A stretch of 8,655 nucleotides of DNA, taken from the NCBI GenBank assembly GCA_016205965.1, contig JACQSM010000082.1, positions 1 to 8,655 of the forward strand, read 5' to 3'. The translations under genes were made by a program, and so were the position numbers. The notes under the pieces are model-generated. The model was not told the DNA's origin, ran no database searches, and worked only from the letters and a program-made list of their open reading frames with translations. Shown here piece by piece: positions 7,419 to 8,655 of this stretch. Each line of letters begins with the position of its first letter. Within the stretch, counting starts at the first letter, position 1. The DNA is from Candidatus Uhrbacteria bacterium. GTDB lineage: Bacteria > Patescibacteriota > Patescibacteriia > SG8-24.

Positions 7419-7582
7419 GATGCTTGTCTCCCTAAGATGTTTTATTGAGTTGTTGGTAATTGGCAGCGACCCGGCTCAGCCCGGACTGCCCGCCGGCACG
7501 AAACCAAGGGTGCGCATCGGGGCGGGCCAAGTCATGCGGCTCCGGGGCGGGCACATCCGTCGCTCCGCCGCTGGAACCCGCG
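7419..7582. other. 164-bp intergenic region between amidase and tctC
   Basis: This is the longest gap inside the cluster. Its amidase-proximal part is GC-rich and carries an imperfect direct repeat (7511-7552). The tctC-proximal 35 bp or so are AT-rich and include the GGGAG ribosome site at 7428-7432, 9 nt before the tctC ATG. On the minus strand, CCGGC and GCCGG, with CAG/CTG inside, can form a weak interrupted hairpin near 7477-7502. It has no following T-run, so it is not a convincing terminator. No good -35/-10 pair is seen. It may be an mRNA-processing or attenuation site that sets amidase and transporter levels apart, but that is inference. Confidence 0.5.
7511..7552. repeat. Imperfect direct repeat, two copies with identical 10-bp core
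   Basis: The core CGGGGCGGGC occurs at 7518-7527 and again at 7543-7552, exactly 25 bp apart. The flanks are also similar: each copy starts with TGCG (7511 and 7535), giving two related units of 17-18 bp. The repeat is in non-coding DNA between the amidase and tctC. It could be a regulator-binding pair or a chance product of high GC content; two copies only. Confidence 0.4.
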
Positions 7583-8605
7583 TTACTCGGCGGCAACCTT
7601 CGGCGAAGCCTTCGCCTTGGCGGCACGCTCGAGGGCCTCGCGCCCGATGTTCGCGACCCGTTCGGATTCCGCCGTTGGCGGGCGGTTCCAACGTTCTGGG
7701 ATGTTGTCCCACTCGCTGTAGATCGTGAACGGGTTGTGCGTCTTGCCTATCGGCGGAACGCCCGTGTAGCCGCGGTGCTTGAGTTGATAGAGATAGTTGT
7801 TGGAAATGCGATCCTCGCGGATCGCCTGAACCTGATTCGGATAGATGTCGACCTTGGTCATGCCCTCGGTGTCGCCCATCTTGGCGATCATGTTGCCGTC
7901 GTAATCGCAGACCATCGAGCGTCCGAAATACGAATACGCGGCGTCCATGCCGGTATGGTTGACGGCGACCACGTACATCTGGTTCTCGTAGGCGCGCACC
8001 ATGTTGGTGATGTCCCAGATGTGATCCCAGGGGTACATGTACTTCGACGGCCTGAGCATCACCGTCGCGCCCTTCCATGCCGCCTCGCGGCCGATCTCCG
8101 GATAGTCGAAGTCGGAACAGATGGCCATCGCCAGCTTCGAGCCCTTGGGGCCGTCGCAGACGTTCATTACCTCGCCCGGCGTCCACGGCTCCTTCGGGCA
8201 CCACGGGATCATCTTGCGGTATTTAAGCGCCACCCTGCCGTCGGCGTTGATGACGACCATCGAGTTGTGCGGCTTGTCCTTCGGGTTGTCGGCCTTCTCG
8301 ACACACGAGACGCACAGCCACACGCCCTTCTCGCGGGCCTTCTTGCCGAACATATCGGTTTCGGGGCCCGGGATGGTGGAGGCCAGCTTCAGGTGCTTGG
8401 AATAGGGATCGAAGCCGAAGCCGTGGGTGCTGTATTCCGGCATGACGATCAGATCGACGCCGGGGAAACCGTTGCAGGCGCGGTCGATGTAATCGAAGAT
8501 CCGTTTGATGTTGCGTTCGACGCCGGCCCGGTCCTCGGCGGGCTCGGGTGAGAACTGGCACATCACGATGCTCATGGCATCGCCAGCGGGATTGACTGCA
8601 GGCAT
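7583..8605 (-). CDS. Aliphatic amidase/formamidase-like amide hydrolase (nitrilase superfamily)
   Basis: The predicted 340-aa cytoplasmic enzyme would hydrolyse a small amide to a carboxylate and ammonia. It resembles the AmiE/AmiF branch of the nitrilase superfamily (about 335-345 aa) along nearly its full length. The catalytic residues are visible: Glu57 in MPEYS, Lys131 in KYRKMIPWCP, Cys163 in AICSDFDYPE, and the extra Glu139 in PKEPW that AmiE/AmiF need. Downstream AmiE-like blocks KYMYP (188-192), YSYFG (224-228) and KHRGY (276-280) are also present. It differs from AmiE/AmiF in the pocket: CDD is CSD here, and the QGYMYP block reads SKYMYP, so substrate choice is probably not the same. 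The ATG at 8605 is preferred because GGGAG lies 9 nt upstream (8615-8619); the internal Met at residue 11 lacks a good site. The C-terminus is Ala/Lys-rich. It heads the cluster. Family membership is confident; the substrate is unknown. Confidence 0.92.
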   Translation of the reverse strand: MPAVNPAGDAMSIVMCQFSPEPAEDRAGVERNIKRIFDYIDRACNGFPGVDLIVMPEYSTHGFGFDPYSKHLKLASTIPGPETDMFGKKAREKGVWLCVSCVEKADNPKDKPHNSMVVINADGRVALKYRKMIPWCPKEPWTPGEVMNVCDGPKGSKLAMAICSDFDYPEIGREAAWKGATVMLRPSKYMYPWDHIWDITNMVRAYENQMYVVAVNHTGMDAAYSYFGRSMVCDYDGNMIAKMGDTEGMTKVDIYPNQVQAIREDRISNNYLYQLKHRGYTGVPPIGKTHNPFTIYSEWDNIPERWNRPPTAESERVANIGREALERAAKAKASPKVAAE

Positions 8606-8655
8606 GGATGTTGACTCCCTGTGTTGCCGGTGGTGAACTTGTAATATAATATTAT
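8606..8655 (-). promoter_or_regulatory. Leader of the amidase gene with AT-rich promoter-like edge
   Basis: The 50 bp upstream of the amidase contain a Shine-Dalgarno GGGAG at 8615-8619. At the window edge there is an unusually AT-rich run (8642-8655) in otherwise GC-rich DNA. Read on the minus strand, it offers -10-like hexamers TATTAT (8651-8646) and TATATT (8648-8643), each one mismatch from TATAAT. Positions 8646-8655 form a perfect 10-bp palindrome, ATAATATTAT, which could be part of an operator. Any -35 element would lie outside the window, so the promoter is only a suggestion. Confidence 0.45.

Larger units (their letters stand above)
151..8605 (-). other. Putative eight-gene catabolic operon (amidase, TTT transporter, ALDH, GntR, SDR, PanE-like)
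   Basis: Eight genes run in the same direction with gaps of 164, 55, 26, 17, 44, 36 and 19 bp in transcription order. The short spacings from TctC to the last gene, and the absence of any convincing hairpin-plus-T-run terminator between genes, support co-transcription. The 164-bp gap after the amidase is the only place where a separate promoter could easily sit. The set combines uptake (TctCBA), hydrolysis (amidase), oxidoreduction (ALDH, SDR, PanE-like) and one regulator, which is the usual make-up of a substrate-inducible catabolic operon. The substrate cannot be read from the sequence. Confidence 0.75.

Noticed and set aside
7477..7502. GC-rich interrupted hairpin after the amidase as a terminator
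   Set aside because: The stem is only five plus three base pairs with an uneven internal loop and no T-run follows, so it is not a credible intrinsic terminator.
7432..7626. 64-codon minus-strand frame across the amidase end and the intergenic gap
   Set aside because: It begins inside the amidase in another frame, is Arg/Pro-rich and has no ribosome site or similarity I can see.
7460..8551. Long plus-strand open frame (363 codons) opposite the amidase
   Set aside because: Low-complexity, His/Arg/Val-rich translation and an antisense position to a clear amidase; a GC-skew artefact.

Overview
The window is a single co-directional gene cluster on the minus strand. It is GC-rich, with strong G/C bias at third codon positions, and carries a tripartite tricarboxylate transporter (TTT), a HutC-type GntR regulator and several broad-specificity oxidoreductases. 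This gene content suits a GC-rich proteobacterium, most likely an alphaproteobacterium of the Rhodospirillales/Hyphomicrobiales kind with many TTT systems. The taxonomic call is inference only; there is no rRNA or marker gene here.

Layout in the direction of transcription, from right to left: (1) about 50 bp of leader with an AT-rich, promoter-like edge (8606-8655); (2) a nitrilase-superfamily aliphatic amidase (7583-8605); (3) a 164-bp intergenic region with a short direct repeat; (4) the TTT transporter as TctC-like binding protein (6462-7418), TctB (5927-6406) and TctA (4344-5900, GTG start); (5) a class I NAD(P)-dependent aldehyde dehydrogenase (2830-4326); (6) a GntR/HutC-family regulator with a UTRA ligand domain (1997-2785); (7) a divergent short-chain dehydrogenase/reductase lacking the YxxxK catalytic pair (1154-1960); (8) a ketopantoate-reductase-family dehydrogenase (151-1134). 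From TctC onward the gaps are 17-55 bp, so at least these seven genes look like one operon, and the amidase probably heads it. The left 150 bp hold no recognised gene.

Working model (inference): the binding protein captures an extracytoplasmic organic acid or amide and TctAB imports it. The amidase releases ammonia and a carboxylate. The SDR-like and PanE-like proteins and the aldehyde dehydrogenase carry out or support alcohol-to-aldehyde-to-acid steps, and the GntR protein senses an intermediate. Each protein belongs to a known superfamily. What appears undescribed is the combination, its substrate, and the departures from the usual active-site residues in the amidase and the SDR. No mobile element, CRISPR, tRNA or rRNA was seen.
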